Of a stretch of DNA of 64,000 bases, positions 21,901 through 33,900 are shown piece after piece (position 1 is the first letter of the stretch; every line of letters starts with the position of its first letter). Origin of the DNA: Dasypus novemcinctus. Lineage: Eukaryota; Chordata; Mammalia; Cingulata; Dasypodidae. The notes beneath the pieces were generated by a model. That model was given only the letters and a program-made list of their open reading frames with translations, was not told the DNA's origin and made no database searches. The stretch spans positions 26,485,652-26,549,651 of the forward strand of contig NC_080702.1 of the NCBI RefSeq assembly GCF_030445035.2. Reading direction: 5' to 3'. Both the position numbers and the translations under genes were made by a program.

Positions 21901-24900
21901 AGAGGTCCCCAGGATCAAATCCCGGTGAATCCTAGAGGAGAAAACAATGAGAAGACAGCACAGATGGCAAAAACAGCAGGGCGGGAGGAGGGGAAGGAGG
22001 AAAATGAATAAATAAATAGGTCTTAAAAAAAAAAAACAAGAACCGCTGAAGCGGCCCGCTGCCTTCGCCCCACGCAGTGCTCCCGTCCTTCGAGGTCCAG
22101 CTGACTCCCAACAAGACTTTCTTCTACCTCAGCGACGAGGCCCTGGGCGTCGACATCCGGGCCAGGTGAGTCCCCTTCCGCCCCCGGCGCTGCCGAAGGA
22201 CCAGGTGTGCGAGAGAAGGGGACAGAGGCGCTGCCACCGCGCAACAGTCTAGACCCCCCGTGTTTCTAGATAACTCCTGGGGTCCGTGAGACGGTACACA
22301 CCCCGTGTCCCCCACACAGGGCCGTACAGCCCGCACCTGCCACCCCGGGAGATGGTTTCCAACCAGTCCCAAAGGCCCACGAGGCCGCACGGGCCACCAG
22401 GTCACGGGGTTGTCGGGGCCACCTCTGCCGGGCGATGCACGCCCCACGGGCTGCCGTAGGAGACTGACAAGCCACCTCCCCGGGGCCCTGAGTTGTGCCG
22501 CCCACCCCAAGTTGCACAGGAAAAATTAATTAATTTAATTTTTAAAAAAAATTTTTAAGATTTATTTATTTATTTCTCTCCCCTTCCCCCTCCCACCCCG
22601 GTTGTCTGTTCTCTGTGTCTATTTGCTGCATCTTCTTCTTTGTCCACTTCTGTTGTTGTCAGCGGCACGGGAATCTGTGTTTCTCTTTGTTGCGTCATCT
22701 CGCTGTGTCACCTCTCTGTGTGTGTGGCGTCATTCCTGAGCAGGCTGCACTTTCTTTCACGCTGGGTGGCTCTCCTTACGGGGCGCACTCCTTGCGCGTG
22801 GGGTTCCCCTACGCGGGGGACACCCCTGCGTGGCAGGGCACTCCTTGCGTGCATCAGCACTGCGCGTGGGCCAGCTCCACACGGGTCAAGGAGGCCCGGG
22901 GCTTGAACCGCGGACCTCCCATGTGGTAGACGGATGCCCTAACCACTGGGCCAAGTCCGCTTCCCTAAAATTTTTTTCAGATTTTTTTAAAAAGCTGCGC
23001 AGGCCCCTAGGGCCACCTTGTCTGTTTGCATGGGCAACACCCGCAAGCAGGCGTTAGGAGCCGGACCCGCCAACTCTCAGGGCGGCAGGGGTCCGCGGTG
23101 AAACCGCGTCGGTTCTCAGGGGCTCCCCAAGTTGCGCAGCCGTTGCTGCTCCCCTGCAGCCGCGTGAGGCCGGGCGGGAGCCGCGGAGCCCGTGACCTGG
23201 GCCCTCTGTCCCTCAGGTATATTTTCAACAAGCCGGTGGACGGACACGCTCTGGCCATCTTCGGGGTGACGCTGGAGTCCGGCCGGCTCTCCCTGCACAG
23301 CTCCCTGCAGAGGGTGCAGGTACCTGAGCCCCCGTCGCCTTCCCGCCGCCCCGCCACCAAAGCCGCCGCCTCCTCCTCCGGGAAGCCTTCAGGTCGTCCC
23401 GCCACCAAAGCCGCCACCGCCTCCAGGAAGCCATCCCCTCTCTCTCTCGCCCCATGCGCAGGTGTCCGGGGGTCTCGGGCACGTCTCCCTCCGGAAGGAG
23501 ACACTGATGTCGGCGTTGCAAGGCCCCGAAGAGGACTTCCTGGGGACGTCCATCTTCGTCAACGTCACCGTGTTCTCCTCAGGTGCCAGCCCCACCCGGG
23601 GACACCGGGATCCGGGACCTCAGCTTCGAGAAACAGGAAAACGCCAGGAGGGCCGGGCGGGGCCGAGATCGTCCTGTCGGCTCTCCCCGCCCCCCCGCGA
23701 GCTGGTCCCCCCCACCCCCCGGGGAATAGCCCCTCCTCTGCGGACCCCCTGACCCCCGCCCCCGTCTCCACAGGGGGTGAGATGGTCCAGGCGGAGGCCT
23801 CGGGGGTGAAGGTCGTCCGGAGCCCATACAACATCAAGTTCACCAGGACGCCCCAGTACTTCAAGCCCGGGATGCCCTTCCAATTCCGGGTTAGGGTCGG
23901 GCTCGAGCCCCCCGGGGATCTGGGATCCTTTCCCAGGAAACGAAACCCCCGACTCATCCACTCATCCGTCTGCGAGTTAGGGTTGGGCTCGAGCCCCCCA
24001 GGGATCTGGGATCCTTTCCCAGGAAACGAAACCCCCGACTCATCCGTCTACGAGTTAGGGTTGGGCTCGAGCCCCCCCGGGGATCTGGGATCCTTTCCCA
24101 GGAAACGAAACCCCCCGACTCATCCGTCTGCGAGTTAGGGTTGGGCTCGAGCCCCCCAGGGATCTGGGATCCTTTCCCAGGAAACGAAACCCCCGACTCA
24201 TCTGTCTGCGAGTTGAGTCCACCGCGCTTCCCAGACCAGTCCCAAGCGCCCCCCCACTCCAAGTCTTAACCCCCCAGGTCTCCCCAGAGACCCTCTATGA
24301 GGGTCTCAGGGGTTACCATCAGGCTAGAAGGTGGTGGTCCTTGGGGGGTTATCTTGAGACGGGGTTTGCACAGCTGTTTACTTTCTTGTTTGTTTTTGCT
24401 TTATTTATTTCTCTCTCCCACCCCAGTTGTCTGTTCCCTGTGTCCATTCGCCGTGTGTTCTTCTGTGACCACTTCTATCCTTATCAGCAGCACAGGAATC
24501 TGTGTTTCTCCTTGTTGCGTCATCTTGTTGTGTCAGCTCTCCGTGTGGGCGGCGCCATTCCTGGGCAGGCTGTACTTTCTTTGGTGCTGGGCAGCTCTCC
24601 TTACGGGGAGCACTCCTTGCGCGTGGAGCTCCCCTACGCGGGGGACACCCCTGCGTGGCAGGGCACTCCTTGCGCGCATCAGCACTGTGCATGGGCCAGC
24701 ATGGTCCCGGGGTTTGAACCGTGGACCTCCCATGTGGTAGACAGACGCCCTAACCACTGGGCCAAGTCTGCTTCCCAAACATGCTGTTTTTACGTACACT
24801 AATTTCGGGTAACTTTGAGAGGCTGGAGACATCCCTTGGTGCCAACCCTACTCCAAGTTTCCCCCCCAGTTGTCCACAACTCCTCTTATTCTCTTCTTCC

Positions 24901-27900
24901 CTTGTTCTCCCTTCAGGACCACCACATGTGGTTGAGTACCACAAAATTGTAGGGGAAGACCCACCCAGAGGCAGTAATCGAACGGTGTCCCTGATGTTGC
25001 TCAGTGCACAACTTGCACAGCTGGACAAGGCAACCCTATCCAGAAGGCATTCCCAGTTCCCACCTCCAATCAGTCCACCCCCAGGACTGCCCTTCAGTCC
25101 TCGCCCCATTTTCCACCCCAGGTCTTCGTCTCAAATCCCGACGGGTCCCCCGCCTCCGGCGTCCTCGTCCGCTGCCAAGACCACAAAGTGCACACCTCGG
25201 CCAACGGCGTGGCCACCCTGACCGTCAACACAGAGGCAGATCTGGACCGGCTCCCCATCCTGGTACCAGCCCGGCAGGGCGGCGGGGGGCGGGGGGCGGC
25301 GGGGCTGGGGCTCTGCGAGCGGGAGGAGTCGGGGGGTGGGGGGGGCTCACTTGCCCGTCCCCGTCCCCAGGTGGAGACCGACGAGGCTCTCCGGCCGGAG
25401 GAGCAGGCTTCGGCCAGCATGACGGCCTGGCCGTACGCCACTCAGGACGGGTCAGGCAACTTCCTGCACATCGAGGTCAGGACGCTGGGCGCCGAGGTGG
25501 GCAGCAACATCCAGCTGAGCCTCAACACGAGACACCGGCACCCCTCGACCAAGGAGGAGTTCACCTACTTCACCATCCTGGTTGGTTGGGTAGGAGGAGC
25601 TGTGAGCAAGGGAGCTGGGGTGGGCTCAGAACAAGGGGCCGAACGAGCTGGGGGCCTCTGTCTTAGTTTCCTGGCTGCTCTGTCTTAGTTTCCTGGGTCT
25701 GGTTAAACAGGGGGAACTGGAATGGGCTCGTGGTTTTGAGGCTGGGAAAACGCTCCCCAGCAAGGCGAGCTGACGGGGCTCCGTGGCTGAGCGCCGTCTT
25801 CCCACGTGCGAGGTCCCGGGTTCAATCCCGGGCCCCGGTAGCTCAGGGACCGATCATTAAATAAACAAGCAGGCAAGGCTTTCTCCCCAAAGACTGGCAT
25901 TCTGGGGCTGGCAGCTAGTGATCCCCGGTCCTTATTTTGTCACACGCCAAGGCACATGGTGGCACCCCCTGGTCCCTTCCCCAGTGATAGGAATTTTTTT
26001 ATGTCTCTCCGCCCCACCCCCCACCCCAGTTGTCTGCTCTCTGTGTCCATTCGCTGCATGTTCTTCTGTGTCCGCTTGCATTCTTGTCAGCGGCACTGGG
26101 AATCTTTTTGCTGCGTCATCTTGTTGTTTCAACTCTCCGTGTGTGCGGCGCCATTCCTGGGCAGGCGCCATCCTGGGAAGTGGACTTGGCCCAGTGGTTA
26201 GGGCGTCCGCCTACCACATGGGAGGTCTGCGGTTCAAACCCCGGGCCTCCTTGACCCGTGTGGAGCTGGCCCATGCGCAGTGCTGATGCGCGCAAGGAGT
26301 GCCCTGCCACGCAGGGGTGTCCCCCATGTAGGGGAGCCCCACGGGCAAGGAGTGCGCCCCATAAGGAGAGCTGCCCCGCGTGAAAGAAAGTGCAGCCTGC
26401 CCAGGAATGGCACCGCACACACGGAGAGCTGACACAGCAAGATGACGCAACAAAAAGAAACACAGATTCCCATGCCGCTGACAACAACAGAAGTGGACAA
26501 AAAGAAGAACACACAGCAAATAGACACAGAGAACAGACAACTGGGGTGGGGGGGAAGGAGAGAGAAATAAATAAATCTTTTTTTTTTCTTTTTAAGATTT
26601 ATTTTTATTTATTTAATTCCCCTCCCCTCCCCCGGTTGTCTGTTTTCTGTGTCTTTTTGCTGCGTCTTGTTTCTTTGTCCGCTTCTGTTGCCGTCAGCGG
26701 CACGGGAAGTGTGGGTGGCGCCATTCCTGGGCAGGCTGCTCCCTCCTTTGCGCTGGGTGGCTCTCCTTACGGGGCGCACTCCTTGCGCTTGGGTCTCCCC
26801 TATGCGGGGGACACCCCTGCGTGGCAGGGCACTCCTTGCGCGCATCAGCACTGCGCATGGGCCAGCTGCACACGGGTCAAGGAGGCCCGGGGCTTGAACC
26901 GCGGACCTCCCATGTGGTAGACGGACGCCCTAACCACTGGGCCAAAGTCCGTTTCCCAATAAATAAACCTTAAAAAAAAAAAAAAGATGGACTACTGATG
27001 TTAAAAAAAAGAGCATGATTTTCTTTTTTGTATATGTATGTATATTTTTTTTAAGATACATAGACCACACAAAATATTACATTAAAAACTATAGGGGATT
27101 CCCATATGTCCCACCTCCCACCTCCCACCCCCCCCCACTCCCCCCACATCAACCACCTCTTCTATCATCGTGGCACATCCATTGCATTTGGCGAACGCAT
27201 TTTGGAGCACGGCTGCACCGCGTGGCTTGTAGTTTACATGGCAGGGCACACTCTCTAAGGAGCATGATTTTCTGGGGTTGTACAGCTCCGAGCCACCACA
27301 GCCGCCTCGGGGTGTCTGGAAAGCCTCGAAGAGGCTGGCCCTGCTCATCTCGCTCTTGGCTTCCCTTGTCTCCGAGGTGCTAAGCAAGGGCCAGATCGTG
27401 TCGGCCAAGCATCAGCCGAAGAGCCCGGGGAGCGTCTACACCTCAGCCGTTATCAGGGTCACTCCCGAGATGCTGCCCTCCTTCCGCGTCCTGGCCTTTT
27501 ATCTGCTGCCCAGGGGCGCGGGCCGGGACCCCGAGCTGGTGGCCGACTCCGTCTGGATCGACGTGAACGACGGGTGCATGGGCACGGTGAGCCGAGCAAC
27601 TCCAGGCGGTGCGTCACCGTCAGCCGTCTGCAGGGGTGGCCCGTACCAGTTCAGGGGGCTCCCTCTCCAGGGGTCACAGAGAGGAAGAGGGGGGATGTGG
27701 CTCTACGAGCACCAGTCAGGGAGCAGAGAAGATGCGAATAAACGCGTGCAGCTGGGATTGGCCCGGTGTGCAGCCATCAGCTCACAACAGGTCGGCTCGA
27801 AGGGACAGCAACGCAGAACTGGACAAAATAAAGGACAGAGAGAGAGAGACACAGGGAGGAAAGAGGGGACCAGGGGACTCACAGCTTCCGGAACTGTGAG

Positions 27901-30900
27901 CCTCAACCCTAGTTTCCACCTCGCATTTATTGGAAACTACCAAGCAGCTGTTTGCCATTAGAACCACAACATCATTTATAATAGGGAACAACTGTAGTGT
28001 CTACGATAGAGCAGGTGAGATTTACGATAAGGAACAGGTGAGCCAGTTTCCCACGACACTGGCGGAGCTCCCCGAAGCTGCAAGGGCGCACGAAGCTGAG
28101 ATGGAGCTGGGGCAGCCCCTTGGCCCTGACACCCCTCTTTCCACCGGCCCAGCTGAAGATTGCCTTGAAGAACGAAGGACTCTTCCAGGCTTTTGAGCCC
28201 AACACCCAGGTGGAACTGAAGGTGACCGGGGACGCGGAGGCCACGGTGGGGCTGGTGGCCGTCGACAAGGCGGTCTTTGTCTTGAACAGCAAACACAAAC
28301 TCACGCAGAAGAAGGTGAGAGCCTGGGGAGCTGCGCCGGAGGCTTGGTGTTCTCGGCTGTCCAGTGGGCACCATCCGTGGTCGTGAGGGCGGAAGGAGGG
28401 GGCGCATGGCGCGGGGCCCCGGGAGGGGTGGTAAGAGCTCAGCCCACCTGAGCCGGCGTTCTCAGGGCCCGTCGCCCTCTCCCTGCCGTGGCCGTGCAGC
28501 CCCAAGTCCGGTTTCCTCTCTGGTCCTCCAGGTCTGGGATGTGGTGGAGGGGCATGACATCGGCTGCACGGCGGGCAGCGGGAAGGACGGACTTGCCGTG
28601 TTCAAGGACGCCGGCCTGGACCTGAAATTGAGCACAGGGATGGGCACGCTTGCAAGCTCAGGTCCGGGCAGGGGGGACAGGGCAGCGGGAGGGCAGGGTG
28701 GCGTGACTGCTAAGAACACGGGATTTGGGTCTTCTACGTCGGGATTTGGAAGTGGGTGGCCAGCATAGAGAGAGACTAGAAAAGGGTGCCTTTTCTGAAA
28801 CGTGCTTCAATTTGTCGATGCAAAACAAAGCTGCAGAAGGCGGAAGGCTATTGGATGAAAATGAGTAAAGACGTGGACACTTTTGAAAGCATCCTTGGGG
28901 TTCCTTGCAGTCTCATGAGGATATTTTTTTTTAAGATTTATTTATTTATTCCTCTCCCCTTCCCCCCCCCCCACCCTGGTTGTCTGTTCTCTGTGTCTAT
29001 TTGCTGCGTCTTCTTTGTCCGCTTCTGTTGTTGTCAGCGGCACTGGGAATCTGTGTTTCTTTTTGTTGCATCATCTTGTTGCGTCAGCTCTCCGTGTGGG
29101 CGGCGCCATTCCTGGGCAGGCTGCACTTTCTTTCGCGCTGGGCGGCTCTCCTTACGGGGCGCACTCCTTGCGCCTGGGGCTCCCCTACACGGGGGACACC
29201 CCTGCGTGGCAGGGCACTCCTTGCGCGCATCAGCACTGCGCATGGGCCAGCTCCACACGGGTCAAGGAGGCCCAGGGTTTGAACCGCGGACCACCCCATG
29301 TGGTAGACGGACGCCCTAACCACTGGGCCACATCCGCTCCCCTCTCATGAGGATCCGGATGTTCCTAAGTAGCCGCCTCATTTTGAAGGAGGCAGAGCTG
29401 TCCTGTGAGAGGCCAGCTGGCTGTGAAGTTCCTTCCAGAGGGCTCGTGCCGTGAGGTTAATTTTGAAAAACTGGCGGCGAAAATCAACCAGAAAAAAGCC
29501 CTTCATTTTTACAGACATGGAAAGGAAACATACACACGTGATCTGTTTTTATTAAAGACATTGATTTTCTTATTTTGTAAATGGATAATGAAACAACCTT
29601 ATGCGGATTAACATGTAGATGAAATTCAGACCTTTTCTGTTAACACTGTAGAGTCACAGCTATTAATTTGGTAAAGGTGAGAACCTAGTAAATATAATGC
29701 CACTTTAAAATTCTAGTTTGAATAAATTTCAGATGTGTGTAAAGCAAAAAAGAAAGTAGGCTTTGGTGTCAAAGAGATGTGGGATAAATCCAGACCTTGC
29801 CACTTACTGTAGGCAATCACATTCCCTCTCTGTGTCTCTTTACTTGTTTGGTTTACTTTCAAAGTTTTTTAAAAAGATTTATGTATCTCTTCTCACCCCC
29901 TCGTTGCTCAAGCTCGCTGTGCCTGTTTGTCTTCTTTGTTTCTTTAGGAGGCACCAGGAACCAAACCCGGGATCTCCGATATGGGAGGGAGGCGCCTAAA
30001 TAAATGCTTAAGCTGCCTCCGTTCCCTGCTTTGTTGTGGCTCTCGTTACGTGTGTCCTCTTGTGTCTTCTTTTGCATCATTTGTCACGTCAGCTCACCAT
30101 CCTGCTCATCTTCTTTAGGAGGCTCTAGGAACCTCTGCTCCCTGCTTTGTTGTGGCTTTCATTATGTTTTTCTTCTGGTGTCACCTTGTTGCATCAGCTT
30201 GCTGTGCCTGCCCATTGCACCAGCTCACTGTCTTCTTTTTTTGTTTCTTTAAAGATTTATTTTATTACTTCTCTCCCCTCCCTCCAGTTGTCTGATCTCT
30301 GTGTCCATTAGCTGTGTGTTCTTCTGTGTCCACTTGCATTCTTGTCAGCGGCGCCCGGAATCTGTGTCTCTCTTTGTTGCATCATCTTGCTGCATCAGCT
30401 CCCCATGTGTGCGGCACCACTCCTGGGTGGGCTGTCCTTTTTTTTTGCGTGGGGCAGCGCTCCTTATGGGGCGCACTCCTTGCGCGTGGGGCTCCCCTAC
30501 GTGGGGGACACCCCTGCGTGGCAGGGCACTCCTTGCGTGCATCAGCACTGCGCATGGGCCAGCTCCACACGGGTCAAGGAGGCCCAGGGTTTGAACCCTG
30601 GACCCCCCATGTGGTGGGTGGACGCTCTATCCGTTGAGCCAAATCCGCTTCCCTGGGAAGTGTAGTCTTTATTCTGGGTGATATCCCAAAGATGGAGGTT
30701 TAATTCCCACAGAAGAGGGAGGAGCTTGGATATTGGGAAAAACTAAGGGTGTCTTCTTTCAGCTATAAACAGTGATATCATGATATGCTGGACTCTTTGC
30801 TCAGTCCTCCTTACTTAGTACTGACCTCCGTCATAGAGCTATGATGATACCCACACTGTTCAATGTTTTCATTTCTAAGGCTGTTGAGAGCAGATGCCAT

Positions 30901-33900
30901 GAGATGGGTTGGCTTTTTTTTGAGATATGGGGGCCGGGGATTGGACCCGGGACCCCATGTGTGGGAAGCCAGTGCTCAGCCACTGAGCTACACTCTCTCC
31001 CCCACGTTGGTTTCTCCGTTTGTTTGTTTGGCTTTTAGGATCAAAGGTTGGCAGCAGACACTCAGCCATTTGAGCTACATCCGCTTCCCTGGGTTGGTTT
31101 TTTTTTTAAGATTTTTTTTTTTAATTTCTCTCACCTTCCCCCCCCCACCCCGGTTGTCTGTTCTCTGTGTCTATTTGCTGCGTCTTCTTTGTCCGCTTCT
31201 GTTGTTGTCAGCGGCACGGGAATCTGTGTCTCTTTTTGTTGCGTCATCTTGCTGCATCAGCTCTCCGTGTGGGCGGCACCATTCCTGGGCAGGCTGCGCT
31301 TTCTTCCGCGCTGGGCGGCTCTCCTTATGGGGTGCCCTCCTTGCGCGTGGGGCTCCCCTATGCGGGGGACACCCCTGCGTGGCAGCGCTCTCCTTGCGCG
31401 CATCAGCACTGCGCATGGGCCAGCTCCACACAGGTCAAGGAGGCCCGGGGTTTGAACCACGGATCTCCTACATGGTAGGCAGACGCCCTAACCACTGGGC
31501 CAAGTCCACCGCCTGGGTTGGTTTTTAACAATGGAAAGTTATTGGGTTACAGTTTGAGGCTGTGAAAATGCCCAAATCAAGGCATCTTCAAGGTGATACT
31601 TTCTTCCCAAAGACCGGCTGCCAACAACCTTTGGCTCCTCTGCCACCTGGCACGGCAGCATCGGCTGGTCTCTCTTCTCTTCTGGATTTCCTTGCTTTCC
31701 GCTTCTTGCCTGTGCCGGCTTGCTTTTTCCATTTGTAAAGGACTCCAGTAAAAGGAATAAGTCCCATCCTGAAGGAGAGGGCCACCCCTTAACTGAATTA
31801 GCTTCGTCACGACATCCTACCCACCATGGGTTGATGCCCACAGGAATGGATTACATTTAAGAACGTATTTTTCTGGGGTAACCACAGTTCCAAACCACCA
31901 CACACAGCCGGGAAATTAAGGCCCAGAGAGGTAAGACGATTTGCCCAAGATCACACAGATTTTAAGTGGCGAACCTCGAGGAGGCTATAAGATGAAACAA
32001 GGTGATGCGTATATAGCATTGGGTAGACAGTAAGCACTCAATAAATACCATCAAGGACGTTGAGAATGATCCTGACAACCGTCCTCTCGTTCTTGCCTCT
32101 CACCCCCAGACTGGCACTGCCCCCAGAGCCCTCCTTCCAGCCGCCGCCGCCGCTCCCTGAGGAGGCTGGAGAAAAAGAGGAATGCAGGTCAGAGGGAAAC
32201 TGGGTATTGTCCTGCTGGCCCCAACCTGCTGGTCTATCACAGAGCGAGACAGGAAGCTGAAACCACTCTAGGAACTTCATGCAGCGGTGGGGGGGTTTAG
32301 CAGAGAGAGTTTGGCGCTGGCAAAGTCATTAGAAGGGCTTACAGAAGAGGACGTTGGGGCTGCTTGCTGGGGGCTCAAGGTTGAAGTTCTTGCAACCCAG
32401 GAAACTGCCATGAGGGTCTCTCATGAGGCTGGTGCATAAAGAGCAGAGCACGGAATTGTGCCCCTTGCAAAAGCTCATGCACCTGGAGCCGTGTAACAGC
32501 TACCACCTTTGCAGGGAAAGCGGTCTCTGCGTCTCTTTGCCCTCCTGAATCTGACCTGAGAGTATCTCAGGAGAAGGTTCTAAATCCCATGCAAAACCCT
32601 AGCCGCAAATGAGTCTGGGAAACGTAGGTGTTAGATGTCTAGACCCTGCAATGCAAAAGGGAACGTAGACGAGAGATGAAATCGATGCTGAGTGCCAATG
32701 GGCAATATCTAACCTGCCTGAGATCCCCAAATCCAGGGGAAGGGCTGGGGGAAGGTAAGAGTGTTAGAGGCATGGGTTCTAATCCCGGCTCTGCCACTTG
32801 TAAGCTGTGTGACGTTGGGGAAGGGAATGCGTCTCTCTGTAGCTCAGTTTCCTTGCTGGAACTCACCCCTCGGGTAATACGTGAGACTTCAAGGAGAAGA
32901 TATTTGCAAGGCAGTGTGCACAGCCACTGGTACTGAGTCGTGGCTAAATGGCAGGTGGGATAGGTGGTGGCAAGATGAGTGTGTCCCACAGATGCTGGAC
33001 ATTGTGTGTCCTGCCATGGCCCACTGGGTGGACTGGCGGAGAGTGTCAATTACAATGTAAACCATTATCCATGCGGTGCAGCAGTGCTCCAAAATGTATT
33101 CACCAAATGCAATGAATGTGCCACGATGATGAAAGAGGTTGTTGACGTGGGAGGAGTGGGGTGAGGAGGGTGGGGAGTATATGGGGACTGCATATTTTTT
33201 TAATGTAATATTTTTTTAAAATAGAGGGAAAAAAAGTTGGGTGTGTCCCAAAGGATGATACAGATTGGGCATACAAGTAAATTAACTGCCAAGGACTGAA
33301 TCTTGTCAAGTGAATTCTAAAAAGATGATCACAGCAGTCTTGAGCTACATTCCTGCTTTCTTCTTTCATAACATTCCACAGTTTTCTTGCGTATTTGCTG
33401 CCTGGACATGACATAATCCATTTTTACAGGAAACTCTATATTTCATCAGTGAGAAATTATATCTAAAAAACACAGTCTATGCCCTAGAAATGTACCTTGG
33501 TAATGAGGTAGGAATATTATCTAGGCAAATTCAGGAGAACAATGTAGAAAATGTGTGCGTTTACATCACGAGAGGTTCCCGTATCCCCCCAACCCCTCCT
33601 CCCCACTCCTCCCACACCAACAACCGCCCCCTATCCTTGTGGCACACTCATCACACTCGGCGAACACATTTTGGAGCACTGCTGCACCACGTGGATAACA
33701 GTATACCCTGTCGTTGACACTCTCCCCCTTTGATATTATATTTGCCTTCATTTTCTCTTGTGATGAAAACTGATTCCCCCTTGCATTGATAGAATTATCC
33801 ATCCCTTTCGAAACAGCCATATCCCTGTTCTAACTGATCATGTGAGATTGGAAAAGAGTTCGCATAATTTCAGATTCTTTTTTTCGAGAAGACCTATGCC

